Shown: positions 29,483-37,506 of the stretch, piece by piece | Layout: each line of letters opens with the position of its first letter | How positions within the stretch are numbered: the first letter of the stretch is position 1 | Assembly (NCBI RefSeq): GCF_030269325.1 | Contig: NZ_BSTD01000004.1 | Span: 288,558-352,557 of the forward strand | DNA from: Amycolatopsis sp. NBRC 101858 | GTDB taxonomy: Bacteria; Actinomycetota; Actinomycetes; Mycobacteriales; Pseudonocardiaceae | Length of the DNA stretch: 64,000 nt | Direction: 5' to 3' | Position numbers and translations under genes: made by a program | The notes under the pieces: model-generated | What the model saw: the letters and a program-made list of their open reading frames with translations, nothing else | Database searches by the model: none | Told to the model about the DNA's origin: nothing

Positions 29483-30337
29483 ATGGACGTCATCGATACG
29501 CACACCCACGTCATCTCGCCGGATGCCACGCGCTACCCGCCCGATCCGATCGGGGGCCGCCGGTCCGAGTGGTCGCTTGCCCACCCCGTCGACATCGATG
29601 GCCTCGTCACCGCACTCGACCAGGCCGGTATCGCCAAGGCCGTCGTCGTGCAAGCGTCCACTGTGTACGGACACGACAACCGTTACGTCGTCGAAGCCGT
29701 GCGCGCGCATCCCGATCGGTTCGTCGGCGTCTACTCGGTCGATGCGCTCGCGGCCGATGCCGTCGAGCGGATCCGGTACTGGCAGGACCAAGGGCTGTCC
29801 GGTTTCCGCCTGTTCACCACCGGCACGACCATGCCCGGCCAGGCCGGCTGGCTCGGCCACGAAGATTCCCGCCCGGCCTGGGCCTACGCCGAACAGCAGG
29901 ACATCCCCGTCTGCCTGCAGATGACCGGCCAAGGCCTGCCCGCCCTGCGGCGCCTGCTCGAACGCTTCCCCGACGTCCGGGTGCTGCTGGATCACTGCGC
30001 CCGCCCCGATCTCGCCGACGGCAAGCCCTTCCACGCCGCGCGGGCCTTGTTCGACCTGGCCGAGTTCCCCGGCGTCCACCTCAAGCTCACCCACCGCGCG
30101 CTGGCCGCGTCGGCGCAAGGAGCGTCGACCCCCGCGGACTTCCTCGGCGAACTCGTCGGTTCCTACGGTGCCGACCGGATCGCCTGGGGCTCGAACTTCC
30201 CCGCCGCGGAAGGAACTCCGGCGAGCATCCTGGCGGACGCGCGGGAAGCCGTGGCCGGCCTGTCCGAAGTGGACCAGGACCTGGTCTTCGGCGGCACCGC
30301 CGCGAAGTTCTACCCGGCGGTGGCCCGCCGTGGCTGA
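29483..30337 (+). CDS. Amidohydrolase-2 family metal-dependent hydrolase/decarboxylase
   Basis: A 284-residue TIM-barrel enzyme. The metal-binding HxH lies at the N-terminus (DTHTHVIS); later motifs are LLDHCARPD with a His and WGSNFP near the end, where most family members have a catalytic Asp. The family includes lactonases and non-oxidative aromatic decarboxylases. It is the first gene of an operon with a dihydroxyphthalate-decarboxylase-like protein and a dicarboxylate transporter, so an aromatic or dicarboxylic acid substrate is likely. Asn replaces the usual Asp in GSDxP, which may alter catalysis. Confidence 0.82.
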   Translation: MDVIDTHTHVISPDATRYPPDPIGGRRSEWSLAHPVDIDGLVTALDQAGIAKAVVVQASTVYGHDNRYVVEAVRAHPDRFVGVYSVDALAADAVERIRYWQDQGLSGFRLFTTGTTMPGQAGWLGHEDSRPAWAYAEQQDIPVCLQMTGQGLPALRRLLERFPDVRVLLDHCARPDLADGKPFHAARALFDLAEFPGVHLKLTHRALAASAQGASTPADFLGELVGSYGADRIAWGSNFPAAEGTPASILADAREAVAGLSEVDQDLVFGGTAAKFYPAVARRG

Positions 30338-31217
30338 CCTTCGCACCGTCCTCGCCGACTACCCGCACACCACGCCCCTGAAGGACGGGGACGTCGTCAG
30401 CCCCTCGGTGCGGCTCGATTTCCACCCCGTCGAGCCCGTGCACAAAGCCTTCGCGCCGATGGTGCGGGACGAGGCCTACGACCTGTCCGAACTGGCCGTC
30501 GTCACGGCTCTGCAGGCGATCGCCTACGGCCGCCCCGTGGTGCTGCTGCCGGTCGTCGTCGCCTCGCGGTTCCAGCGCGGCTGCCTGATCGCGCACGCTT
30601 CTCGGCCGGTGGCGCCGGACGAGCTGGCCGGCCGGCGCGTCGGGGTGCGCGCCTACACCCAGACCACCGGCATGTGGGTTCGTGCCCATCTGGCCGAAGA
30701 CTTCGGGCTGGCACCGCGCGACGTCCACTGGATCACCCGCGACGGCGCGCACGTGCGCGAGTACCAGGACCCGGACCACGTCGAGCACGGCATCGGTGAC
30801 GCCGCCCTGGTGGACCTGCTGCGCGAAGGCCGGATCGACGCCACCGTCCTGGGCAACGACCTGCCCGAAGGCGACGAGTTCGTCCCGGTCGTCCCCGACG
30901 CCGTCGCGCGCGACACCGAATGGTGGCAGCGCAACGGCTTCCTGCCGGTCAACCACATGGTCGTCGCAGGGAAGTCCGTGGCCGGCCGTGACCCCGGTGC
31001 CGTCCGCGAGGCCTACGACCTGCTGCGCCGGGCGGACGCCACCGTGACGCGGCCGGCCGGTACCCCGAGCCCGACGCTCTTCGGCTTCGACCGCCTGCGC
31101 CGCCCGCTGGAGATCATCATCGCCGCCTGCCTCGAGCAGGGCCTGCTGCCGCGCGAGCTCGACGTGGACGAGGTGTTCGCGCCCGCCCGGGAAGTGCTGG
31201 GCCGCGCCGCGGACTGA
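30330..31217 (+). CDS. 4,5-dihydroxyphthalate decarboxylase-like / substrate-binding-fold protein
   Basis: A 295-residue protein resembling Pht5-type 4,5-dihydroxyphthalate decarboxylases, which share the fold of periplasmic solute-binding proteins. Recognisable features are the RGCLIAHASRP and GVRAYTQTTGMWVRAHL segments. There is no signal peptide, so a cytoplasmic enzyme is more likely than a transport protein. The GTG start lies inside the end of the amidohydrolase gene (8-nt overlap). Removal of CO2 from a hydroxylated aromatic acid is the family-based prediction; the actual substrate is not known. Confidence 0.75.
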   Translation: MADLRTVLADYPHTTPLKDGDVVSPSVRLDFHPVEPVHKAFAPMVRDEAYDLSELAVVTALQAIAYGRPVVLLPVVVASRFQRGCLIAHASRPVAPDELAGRRVGVRAYTQTTGMWVRAHLAEDFGLAPRDVHWITRDGAHVREYQDPDHVEHGIGDAALVDLLREGRIDATVLGNDLPEGDEFVPVVPDAVARDTEWWQRNGFLPVNHMVVAGKSVAGRDPGAVREAYDLLRRADATVTRPAGTPSPTLFGFDRLRRPLEIIIAACLEQGLLPRELDVDEVFAPAREVLGRAAD

Positions 31218-31248
31218 ACCCGAACCGGACATTCAACGGAGAAACCGG

Positions 31249-32538
31249 ATGACGAAGAGCCCAACCCTCCCCACCCGCGTCCGCAAGCCCTTCTACCGCG
31301 ACCTCGCGTTCCAGGTCCTCGTCGGGGTCGCCGCGGGGGTGCTCGTCGGGGCGCTCGCGCCCTCGGTCGGGCACCACGTGCAGTTCCTCGGCGACATCTT
31401 CATCCACCTGATCCAGATGGTGGTCGGCCTCATCATCTTCTGCACCGTCACGCACGGCATCACCAGCGTCCGCGATCTCGGCAAGGTCGGGCGCATCGCG
31501 GTCAAGGCGCTGGTGTACTTCGAGGTGATCACCACGATCGCGCTGGTGATCGGCCTGGTCGTGGTGAACGTGCTCAAGCCCGGCAGCGGCATGCACGTCG
31601 ACCCGGCGACGCTGCACGCGAGCGGGTCGGCCACCGCGCCGGCCAAGTCGGAGGGGTTCGACGCCTTCCTGGTCAGCCTCGTCCCGACGTCGGCGGTGCA
31701 GGCCTTCGCCGAGGGCGAGATCCTGCAGGTGCTGGTGTTCTCGGTGCTGTTCGCCTGCGGGCTGGCGTCGCTGGGGGAGAAGGCGCAGCCGGTGCTGGAC
31801 TTCGTCGGAAACGTCCAGCAGGCGCTGTTCTGGATCATCCGCAAGGTCATGCGGATCGCCCCGATCGCGGCCTTCGGGGCGATCGCCTACACCGTGTCGC
31901 GCTACGGCCTGGGCACGCTGCTCCCGCTCGGCCGGCTGATCGGCGTGTTCTACCTGATCTGCGTGCTGTTCTTCGTGCTGGTCCTGTGGCCGGTTTCGCG
32001 CTACGGCGGCTTCAGCCTCCTGAAGGTGCTGCGCTACTTCCGCGCCGAGCTGATCCTGGTGCTGGGCACCAGTTCGTCGGAGAGCGTGTTCCCGCAGCTG
32101 ACCGCGAAGCTGAAGAAGCTCGGCGTCGACGAGCCGGTCGTCGGCCTGGTGCTGCCCACGGCGTACAGCTTCAACCACGACGGCACGTGCCTGTACTTCG
32201 CGGCGGTGAGCGTGTTCCTGGCCCAGGCCACCGGCACCGACCTGGGCTGGCAGGCGCAGCTGGGCCTGCTCCTGGTACTGCTGCTGGCCTCGAAGGGCGG
32301 CGCGGGGGTCTCCGGCTCGGCGATCGCGGTCCTGGCGCTGACGCTGTCCGCGACCCACACGATCCCGGTCAGCAGCATCGCGCTGGTCCTAGGCGTGCAC
32401 AGCGTCCTCTCGGCGGCGTTCGTGTTCACCAACATCGCCGGCAACTGCGTCGCGACCCTCGTGGTGGGCAAGTGGGAGAAAGCCGTCGACCGCGAACGCC
32501 TGCACGCGGAGTTGGCCGCCGGTTACCAAGCGGCTTGA
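31249..32538 (+). CDS. dctA: DctA-type dicarboxylate/cation symporter
   Basis: A 429-residue transporter of the dicarboxylate/amino acid:cation symporter family. Multiple hydrophobic spans are visible; the substrate-binding motifs include LGTSSSESVFPQL (a re-entrant loop), PTAYSFNHDGTCLY and SKGGAGVSGSA. It imports C4-dicarboxylates or related acids with protons or sodium. It lies 31 bp after the decarboxylase-like gene with GGAG before the ATG, so it probably supplies the substrate of this operon, which may be an aromatic acid rather than succinate. Confidence 0.92.
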   Translation: MTKSPTLPTRVRKPFYRDLAFQVLVGVAAGVLVGALAPSVGHHVQFLGDIFIHLIQMVVGLIIFCTVTHGITSVRDLGKVGRIAVKALVYFEVITTIALVIGLVVVNVLKPGSGMHVDPATLHASGSATAPAKSEGFDAFLVSLVPTSAVQAFAEGEILQVLVFSVLFACGLASLGEKAQPVLDFVGNVQQALFWIIRKVMRIAPIAAFGAIAYTVSRYGLGTLLPLGRLIGVFYLICVLFFVLVLWPVSRYGGFSLLKVLRYFRAELILVLGTSSSESVFPQLTAKLKKLGVDEPVVGLVLPTAYSFNHDGTCLYFAAVSVFLAQATGTDLGWQAQLGLLLVLLLASKGGAGVSGSAIAVLALTLSATHTIPVSSIALVLGVHSVLSAAFVFTNIAGNCVATLVVGKWEKAVDRERLHAELAAGYQAA

Positions 32539-32868
32539 GGGTATCGGCGAATGGGCGAAAGTGAACTGCCGATTACGCAGAGATACAATCGTGATCGAGC
32601 ACTCCCGGAAGCATAAGCGCATTTCAAGGCCCCTGCCGAAAATCCGGAACACCGGTGCCACCTGCGGTGTGATCAATGGACATCCGTGCGGCCGGTGAAT
32701 TTATTTCGGTTACGCCAACGACGGTGCTTCACCCGATCGTGTAAAGGCTTCGGGGGAGTAACCGCCGTGGATAGGCGGGGAGTGATGATGGCTGTAGGGT
32801 CCCGGCGGCAGGGAAACCCGAACGGTTGATCATCTTTTCGGCTGCCGGTTTACGAAGGAAAGAGAGAA
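32539..32868 (+). promoter_or_regulatory. Intergenic region upstream of the roadblock operon
   Basis: A 330-bp stretch without a credible gene and lower in G+C than its surroundings. A promoter-like pair TGAACT (32562-32567) and TACAAT (32584-32589), spaced by 16, points toward the roadblock genes and would give a leader of about 280 nt. A possible later start region lies around the TAAAGG at about 32740. No strong hairpin or riboswitch pattern was recognised. Confidence 0.35.
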
Positions 32869-33237
32869 TTGGACTTCGACGCACTGGCCGCCGAGCTGCG
32901 AAATCTCCGGGACAGCGTGGCGGGGGTGACCGGCACGGTGCTCGCCGCGGTCGACGGGATTCCGATCATCGCCGACGCGGACGACTACATCGACCCGGCG
33001 AAGATCTCCGCGCTCGCCGCGGCCGATCTCGGGATCGCGCGGCAGGCAGCCGAGATGACCGGCAAGGGGACGCTCAGCCAGACCGTCGTGTTCGGCAGCG
33101 ACGGCTACATGGCCGTCTACGCGGTGGGCCGGCTGGCGTTGATGGTCGTCCTGGGGGACAAGGGCCTGAACGTCGGGCGCCTCCTCTTCGAGTCCCGGCC
33201 CGTCATCGAGCGGATCGGCACGATCTTGGCCGCGTAG
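32869..33237 (+). CDS. Roadblock/LC7-domain protein
   Basis: A 122-residue single-domain protein of the roadblock/LC7 family (MglB-like), cytoplasmic regulators of small GTPases. The start is the TTG at 32869, supported by GAAGGAAAGAGAG just upstream. The hallmark core is visible in GVTGTVLAAVDGIPIIADAD and the C-terminal LMVVLGDKGLNVGRLLFESR. Roadblock proteins in actinobacteria usually sit in conservons with a histidine kinase, DUF742 protein and GTPase; here those partners are missing and another roadblock-like gene follows. Confidence 0.88.
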   Translation: MDFDALAAELRNLRDSVAGVTGTVLAAVDGIPIIADADDYIDPAKISALAAADLGIARQAAEMTGKGTLSQTVVFGSDGYMAVYAVGRLALMVVLGDKGLNVGRLLFESRPVIERIGTILAA

Positions 33238-33263
33238 CAAGGCAGTTCAACGGAAGGAACAGC

Positions 33264-33635
33264 ATGATGATGAACATCGACACCGCACTCAAGGAAGCCA
33301 TGTCGATCACCGGCGCCGTCGGCGTCGCCCTGGTCGACTACGAGAGCGGCATGTCGCTCGGCACCAGCGGGGGTGGTGAGTGGCTGGACCTGGAGGTCGC
33401 CGCCGCCGGCAACACCGAGGTCGTGCGGGCGAAGCTGCGGGTGATGTCCTCGCTCGCGCTCAACGACAGCATCGAGGACATCCTGATCACGTTGCACCGC
33501 CAGTACCACCTGATCCGGCTGATCAACACCTCGCGGAACTCGCTGTTCCTGTACCTGGTGCTGGACCGGGAGCGGGCGAACCTCGCGCTGGCCCGCCACT
33601 ACCTCAAGCGCATCGAAGCCGACCTGCAGGTGTAG
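33264..33635 (+). CDS. Second roadblock-like protein
   Basis: This 123-residue protein has the same length and likely fold as its upstream neighbour (GAVGVALVDYESGMSLG in the N-terminal half, NSLFLYLVLDRERANLALAR at the end). The sequence is otherwise divergent, so the pair may heterodimerise. Three consecutive ATG codons make the exact start ambiguous; GGAAGGAAC precedes the first. It lies 26 bp after the first roadblock gene. Function in a GTPase-type switch is a family inference; no GTPase is encoded here. Confidence 0.75.
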   Translation: MMMNIDTALKEAMSITGAVGVALVDYESGMSLGTSGGGEWLDLEVAAAGNTEVVRAKLRVMSSLALNDSIEDILITLHRQYHLIRLINTSRNSLFLYLVLDRERANLALARHYLKRIEADLQV

Positions 33636-33654
33636 TTCGGGGGAGGAGAGGGGG

Positions 33655-34323
33655 ATGACCGGAGGCGGCTCCCGCGCCGCACTCGTCATCGGCACGGCGT
33701 TGATGCACGACCTCGGTTCGTTGTTCCCGGTCGCGATGAACCTCGCCGGCGAAGAGCTGGCGTTCACCTTCGTGTCGTCCTGCCCTTCGCCCGACGCGGT
33801 CGAGGAGTGGGTGCGGCTGCGGTCGGGTGCCGTCGTGGCCGACCGCGTGCTGCGCTTCGCCGTCGACGCGGACGGCAGGCGGATCCGCGTCGAGCTCGCG
33901 GGGTCGCCGGTCCGGGCGTTGGTCGTGCTCTCGGCCGACGTCACGGCCGCGGCGGTGAACGCCCCGCGCCTCGGCCGCTGGCAGGACCAGATGCCCTGCA
34001 CCCTGCAGGTCGCGCTGGACGAGCTCGCCCGCGTGCTCTCGCGCTGCCACCACCGCGCGGGCGGCGCCGAGCCGCTGATCGACCTGGATCTCGCGTACCG
34101 GCCGGACCGCGACTACGAGATCCGGCTGGCCGGAGCGCACGAACGGGTGCGCCCGTTCATCGCACCGGTCCGCCCGGTGCTCGCGATGCGCTGGCGCTCG
34201 ACGACGTCGGCGCAGCGCAAGGCGATCCTCGACGAGCTCCCGGACGGTGCGCCCGCCCGCGGCTGGCTCCGCCGCCGGCGCACCGTCCGGATCATGGGGC
34301 TGGAGATGGAAATCTCGTCCTGA
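33655..34323 (+). CDS. Hypothetical protein of the roadblock operon
   Basis: A 222-residue cytoplasmic protein I do not recognise. A very strong GGGGGAGGAG site lies before the ATG, 19 bp after the second roadblock gene. The second half is basic and Arg-rich (RGWLRRRRTVR near the C-terminus), while the first half shows alternating hydrophobic strands. No membrane segment or known catalytic motif is visible. Co-transcription suggests that it works with the two roadblock-like proteins, perhaps as an effector or scaffold. Confidence 0.7.
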   Translation: MTGGGSRAALVIGTALMHDLGSLFPVAMNLAGEELAFTFVSSCPSPDAVEEWVRLRSGAVVADRVLRFAVDADGRRIRVELAGSPVRALVVLSADVTAAAVNAPRLGRWQDQMPCTLQVALDELARVLSRCHHRAGGAEPLIDLDLAYRPDRDYEIRLAGAHERVRPFIAPVRPVLAMRWRSTTSAQRKAILDELPDGAPARGWLRRRRTVRIMGLEMEISS

Positions 34324-34850
34324 CCGGCCGGGCCCGCTGCCGTGTTTTCCGCGCGAGGCCCCGGCCGGATCCTCGGCGCGCCCGGCCGGCGCGCGATTTT
34401 TCCCCACCACCAGGGCCGGATGGCACTTTCCGCCGGTGGTCGTGAAACCGTATCGTGCGAGGCACGGCGCCCGTTCCGGCGCGAACTTTCCCGAGTGCAC
34501 GGGCCGAAACAATTCCGCCGATCCGTCCGGAACGGTGGTTATTGTTCTTCGAACACCTGGACACAATCGTTTCCCGGCGCTTTCCCGATGGCGGGTGGAC
34601 AGTAGTGTCCGCCACCGGTACCGGTAAGACACATCTGGCCGTAACCTGCCGTAACACGGTGGTTCCAGCTCCTTCGACCCCGGCGGTGCGACGTCGGGGG
34701 CCGGGTGGTGGCAATTGCTCCGAACGGGTGCAATCAATTCATCTGGTAATAGCCGGATCCGGCGCCGTCGAGTACGCTACCGGCGATCTGCGGGAATTCC
34801 GGGGAAACCACGATCATGACGAACGTCCGGCGACGGCTTCAGGAGGCTTC
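34324..34850 (+). promoter_or_regulatory. Long A+T-richer intergenic region before the MEDS gene
   Basis: A gap of 527 bp with no convincing gene. Visible elements are a small dyad GTTC-TTC-GAAC near 34541-34551 and a direct repeat GCCGTAAC at 34638-34645 and 34648-34655, spaced by one helical turn (10 bp). The direct repeat could be a regulator site. No terminator-like hairpin stood out after the preceding gene. Confidence 0.4.
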
Positions 34851-35819
34851 GTGCAGCACAGGACGACTCCGGCCGCCGGGTCCGCGCCGGGACGGGTGCC
34901 GGAGGCCGGCTTCCGGCACCAGGGGTGCCTCTACGGCAGCGACGCCGAGTTCCTCGCGATGGCCGTGCCGTTCGCGCAGGACGGCCTCCGCCGGGGCGAA
35001 CCGGTGCTGGTCACCACGACCGCGGCCAACCTGGAGCTGCTGGACGCCGCGATGGGCGCCGACGCCGACCGGATCGCCGTCGCCGAATCGGCCTATATCG
35101 GCCGCCGGCCGGGGAAACTGGCCGGCGCGCTGCACCGCTACTGGAACCGGCACCGGTCCACCGCGCCGACCGGCGCGGTCCGCGTCCTCGCCGAGCCCGC
35201 GCGGACCGGCAGCCCTCGTGACGAGGCCGCGTGGCAGCGCGCCGAGGCGGAGTTCAACGTGTCCCTGGCGAGCACCCGCATCTGGATGATCTGCCCGTAC
35301 GACACCCGCACCCTCGACCCCGGCGCGGTCGAGCACGCCCGGCGCGCCCACCCCGAGTACGCCGTGGGCGGGGAGATCCGGCCGTCCGCCGAGTTCACCG
35401 CGCCCGGGGAAGCCGAGTGTTCCGGCATCCCGGCGCCGCCGGGGTCCGCCGGCGATCTCTTCCGCTTCGAGGGCGACCTGGTCGCCGTCCGGCGGCACGT
35501 GCTGGACCGGGCGAGCGCTCTGCTCCGGTCGGAGAACACGGCGACGTTGTTCGGGGTCGCCGTCGGTGAAGCGATCGCCTACCTGCTCGAGCACGGTATC
35601 GACCGGGCGGCCGTCTGGGTGCGGCCGGCGGCCGGCCGGGTGGTGTGCACGCTGCACAGCGACCGGCCGGTCGACGGCCCGGCCTTCTACGGCCTCCGGC
35701 CCGCCGGCACCGGCCTGTGGATGACCGACCGGATCTGCGAATGGCTCGACGTCAGCTCCGACGCCGCGGGCTGCACCATCGAGCTGGCGATGCCCGCCGG
35801 GGGCCAGGACGGCGCTTAG
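34851..35819 (+). CDS. MEDS-domain protein with degenerate HATPase domain
   Basis: A 322-residue cytoplasmic regulator starting at GTG, four bases after a perfect AGGAGG. Residues about 18-185 form a MEDS sensory domain (HQGCLYGSDAEFLAMAVPF; CPYDTR near 145). The C-terminal 110 residues have the outline of an RsbW-like ATPase, but the N-box reads GEAIAYLLEHG where an Asn is normally found, and the DxGxG box is lost. It may therefore bind partners without phosphorylating them. A paralogue with an intact ATPase is at 45.2 kb. Its 3' end overlaps by four bases the convergent HATPase-like/HTH gene. It probably acts in the partner-switching control of a sigma factor. Confidence 0.8.
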   Translation: MQHRTTPAAGSAPGRVPEAGFRHQGCLYGSDAEFLAMAVPFAQDGLRRGEPVLVTTTAANLELLDAAMGADADRIAVAESAYIGRRPGKLAGALHRYWNRHRSTAPTGAVRVLAEPARTGSPRDEAAWQRAEAEFNVSLASTRIWMICPYDTRTLDPGAVEHARRAHPEYAVGGEIRPSAEFTAPGEAECSGIPAPPGSAGDLFRFEGDLVAVRRHVLDRASALLRSENTATLFGVAVGEAIAYLLEHGIDRAAVWVRPAAGRVVCTLHSDRPVDGPAFYGLRPAGTGLWMTDRICEWLDVSSDAAGCTIELAMPAGGQDGA

Positions 35820-36334
35820 GTCACTTCTGTCCCGCGCCGCAGCCGCACGTCGCCGAACCGGTCTTCGATCCGGCGCAGATCGCGCAGCCGGGGCTCGGTC
35901 TGCCCGCCGAGCCAGCGGGTCAGCGTCTTGGGGGACACGTCCAGCTGCTCGGCGGCGCTCTCCTTCGTGATCCCGCGGCTGCGCAGCGCCTCGGCCAGCC
36001 ACTCGGCGAAGCTGGCGGCCGGCTCCGGTCGCGTGCTCACGGGGCTCGCCGGCGGGACGCGGGAGGGCAGCACGTCGAACTCGACGCGCCCGGGGTATTT
36101 CCGGCAGGAGACCTCCAGCACCCCGGACGGTCCGGCGGCGGTCAGCAGGGCCCGGAGGATCGTGTTGCCGATTTCGCGGTCTTCCGCGTCGGCGAGCGGG
36201 GCCTCCCCGAGGCACTCCTGGACGAATTCGCGGATTCGCGGAACCGCCGACGGGCGGGCCGGAAAGATCTTCGTGACGATTTCGACCGCCACTACCTCGA
36301 TCGATGTCCCCTGCGACCGGCCGGCCGATTCCAT
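35816..36334 (-). CDS. HATPase-like / helix-turn-helix chimeric regulator
   Basis: A 172-residue protein. The N-terminal 90 residues resemble part of an RsbW-like anti-sigma ATPase (REIGNTILRALLTAAG has a degenerate N-box; the VSCRKYPGRVEFDVL strand follows), but the nucleotide-binding lid and G boxes are absent. The C-terminal 65 residues are an XRE-type helix-turn-helix (ITKESAAEQLDVSPKTLTRWLGG). I chose the ATG at 36334; a TTG three codons upstream is possible. It is convergent with the MEDS gene and divergent from the hydrogenase small-subunit gene, so it may regulate either. Confidence 0.7.
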   Translation of the reverse strand: MESAGRSQGTSIEVVAVEIVTKIFPARPSAVPRIREFVQECLGEAPLADAEDREIGNTILRALLTAAGPSGVLEVSCRKYPGRVEFDVLPSRVPPASPVSTRPEPAASFAEWLAEALRSRGITKESAAEQLDVSPKTLTRWLGGQTEPRLRDLRRIEDRFGDVRLRRGTEVT

Positions 36335-36440
36335 TTCGATCAAAGTCCTTCCGCCGAGGTGTTCAGTGTAGTCGCGGAAACGCGAAGCGTGGAACGCCCG
36401 GTTTTGTCCCGCCGGGGGCGATCAGGAGTGTCCGGCGGTC

Positions 36441-36469
36441 TTGCCGCACCTGCCGGACGGGGCTACGGT
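36441..36469 (+). promoter_or_regulatory. Housekeeping-type promoter of the hydrogenase small-subunit operon
   Basis: TTGCCG (36441-36446) and TACGGT (36464-36469) are separated by exactly 17 bases, a good match to the vegetative consensus, with transcription expected about 30 bp before the ATG. An inverted pair GTCCGGC (36430-36436) and GCCGGAC (36452-36458) overlaps the -35 and spacer and could be a repressor site. Confidence 0.5.
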
Positions 36470-36504
36470 GGCGTCTTCTCGCGCCCGCGGTGAAGGGGTC
36501 AACG

Positions 36505-37506
36505 ATGGTCAGCGCCACGGAGGCCGGCTCCGGAAATCCACCACCCGTCGTCCATATTCTGTGGATGAATGGCGGGCTGAGCTGCGACGGTGAATCGGTG
36601 GCGCTGACCGCGGCCACCCAGCCCAGTATCGAAGAGATCGTTCTCGGCGGGCTTCCCGGGCTCCCGGAGATCGCGATGCACTGGCCATTCCTCGATTTCC
36701 AGAGCGGGCCCGACGGCGGTGCGGACAGCTTCATCGAATGGTGGCACCGCGCGGCCCGCGGGGAGCTCGACCCGTTCATCCTGATCGTCGAGGGTTCGAT
36801 CGCCGACGAGACGAACAAGGCCGAAGGTTTCTGGTGCGGGTTCGGCACCGATCCCGCCACCGGCCAGCCCGTGACGGCGAGCGAATGGCTCGACCGGCTG
36901 GCCCCCAAGGCGATGGCGATCCTGGCCGTCGGCACCTGCGCCAGCTACGGCGGGATCCACGCGATGGCGGGCAACCCCACCGGCGCCATGGGCGTGCCCG
37001 AATACCTCGGGCGCGACTGGCGGTCGCGGGCCGGGCTGCCGATCGTGTGCGTGCCGGGCTGCCCGGTCCAGCCGGACAACCTCTCCGAGACCATCCTGCA
37101 CCTGCTCTTCCAGGCGTCCGGCAGCGCGCCGGAGATCGACGTCGACGAGGCGCTGCGGCCGAAGTGGCTGTTCCGGAACACCGTGCACGAAGGCTGCGAC
37201 CGGGCCGGCTACTACGAGCAGGACGAGTTCGCCGACCGGCACGACTCGCCGCGCTGCCTGGTGAAGCTGGGGTGCTGGGGCCAGGTGGTCCGGTGCAACG
37301 TGCCCAAGCGGGGCTGGATCAACGGCGTGGGCGGCTGCCCGAACGTCGGCGGCATCTGCATCGGCTGCACCATGCCCGGGTTCCCCGACAAGTTCATGCC
37401 GTTCATGGAGGACCCGGCCGACGCCGGCGTGCCGACGGCGACGACCAGCGTGGCCGGGTCCGCGATCCGCATCCTGCGCGAGATCCGCACGGCGGGGGAG
37501 CGGTGA
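36505..37506 (+). CDS. hhyS: [NiFe]-hydrogenase small subunit, group 1h-like
   Basis: A 333-residue iron-sulphur subunit matching the actinobacterial high-affinity uptake hydrogenases (group 1h/5). Cluster ligands are visible: C27, C145 and C186 for the proximal site, H228, C231, C251 and C257 for the distal site, and C264, C278, C285 and C288 toward the C-terminus. The position of the second proximal Cys in standard enzymes is E30 (CDGE); O2-tolerant relatives have Asp there. There is no Tat signal and no C-terminal membrane anchor, as usual for the group. The sequence looks intact, yet no large catalytic subunit follows or lies elsewhere in the window. It overlaps the NifU-like gene by four bases. 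Confidence 0.92.
   Translation: MVSATEAGSGNPPPVVHILWMNGGLSCDGESVALTAATQPSIEEIVLGGLPGLPEIAMHWPFLDFQSGPDGGADSFIEWWHRAARGELDPFILIVEGSIADETNKAEGFWCGFGTDPATGQPVTASEWLDRLAPKAMAILAVGTCASYGGIHAMAGNPTGAMGVPEYLGRDWRSRAGLPIVCVPGCPVQPDNLSETILHLLFQASGSAPEIDVDEALRPKWLFRNTVHEGCDRAGYYEQDEFADRHDSPRCLVKLGCWGQVVRCNVPKRGWINGVGGCPNVGGICIGCTMPGFPDKFMPFMEDPADAGVPTATTSVAGSAIRILREIRTAGER

Noticed and set aside
32700-32790. WhiG-like promoter (TAAA...GCCG) before the roadblock genes
   Set aside because: The spacing between the two parts is about three bases too long for the consensus.
34324-34850. In-frame extension of the MEDS protein to about 34455
   Set aside because: The added residues are unlike any MEDS protein, while AGGAGG four bases before the GTG at 34851 gives a clear start.
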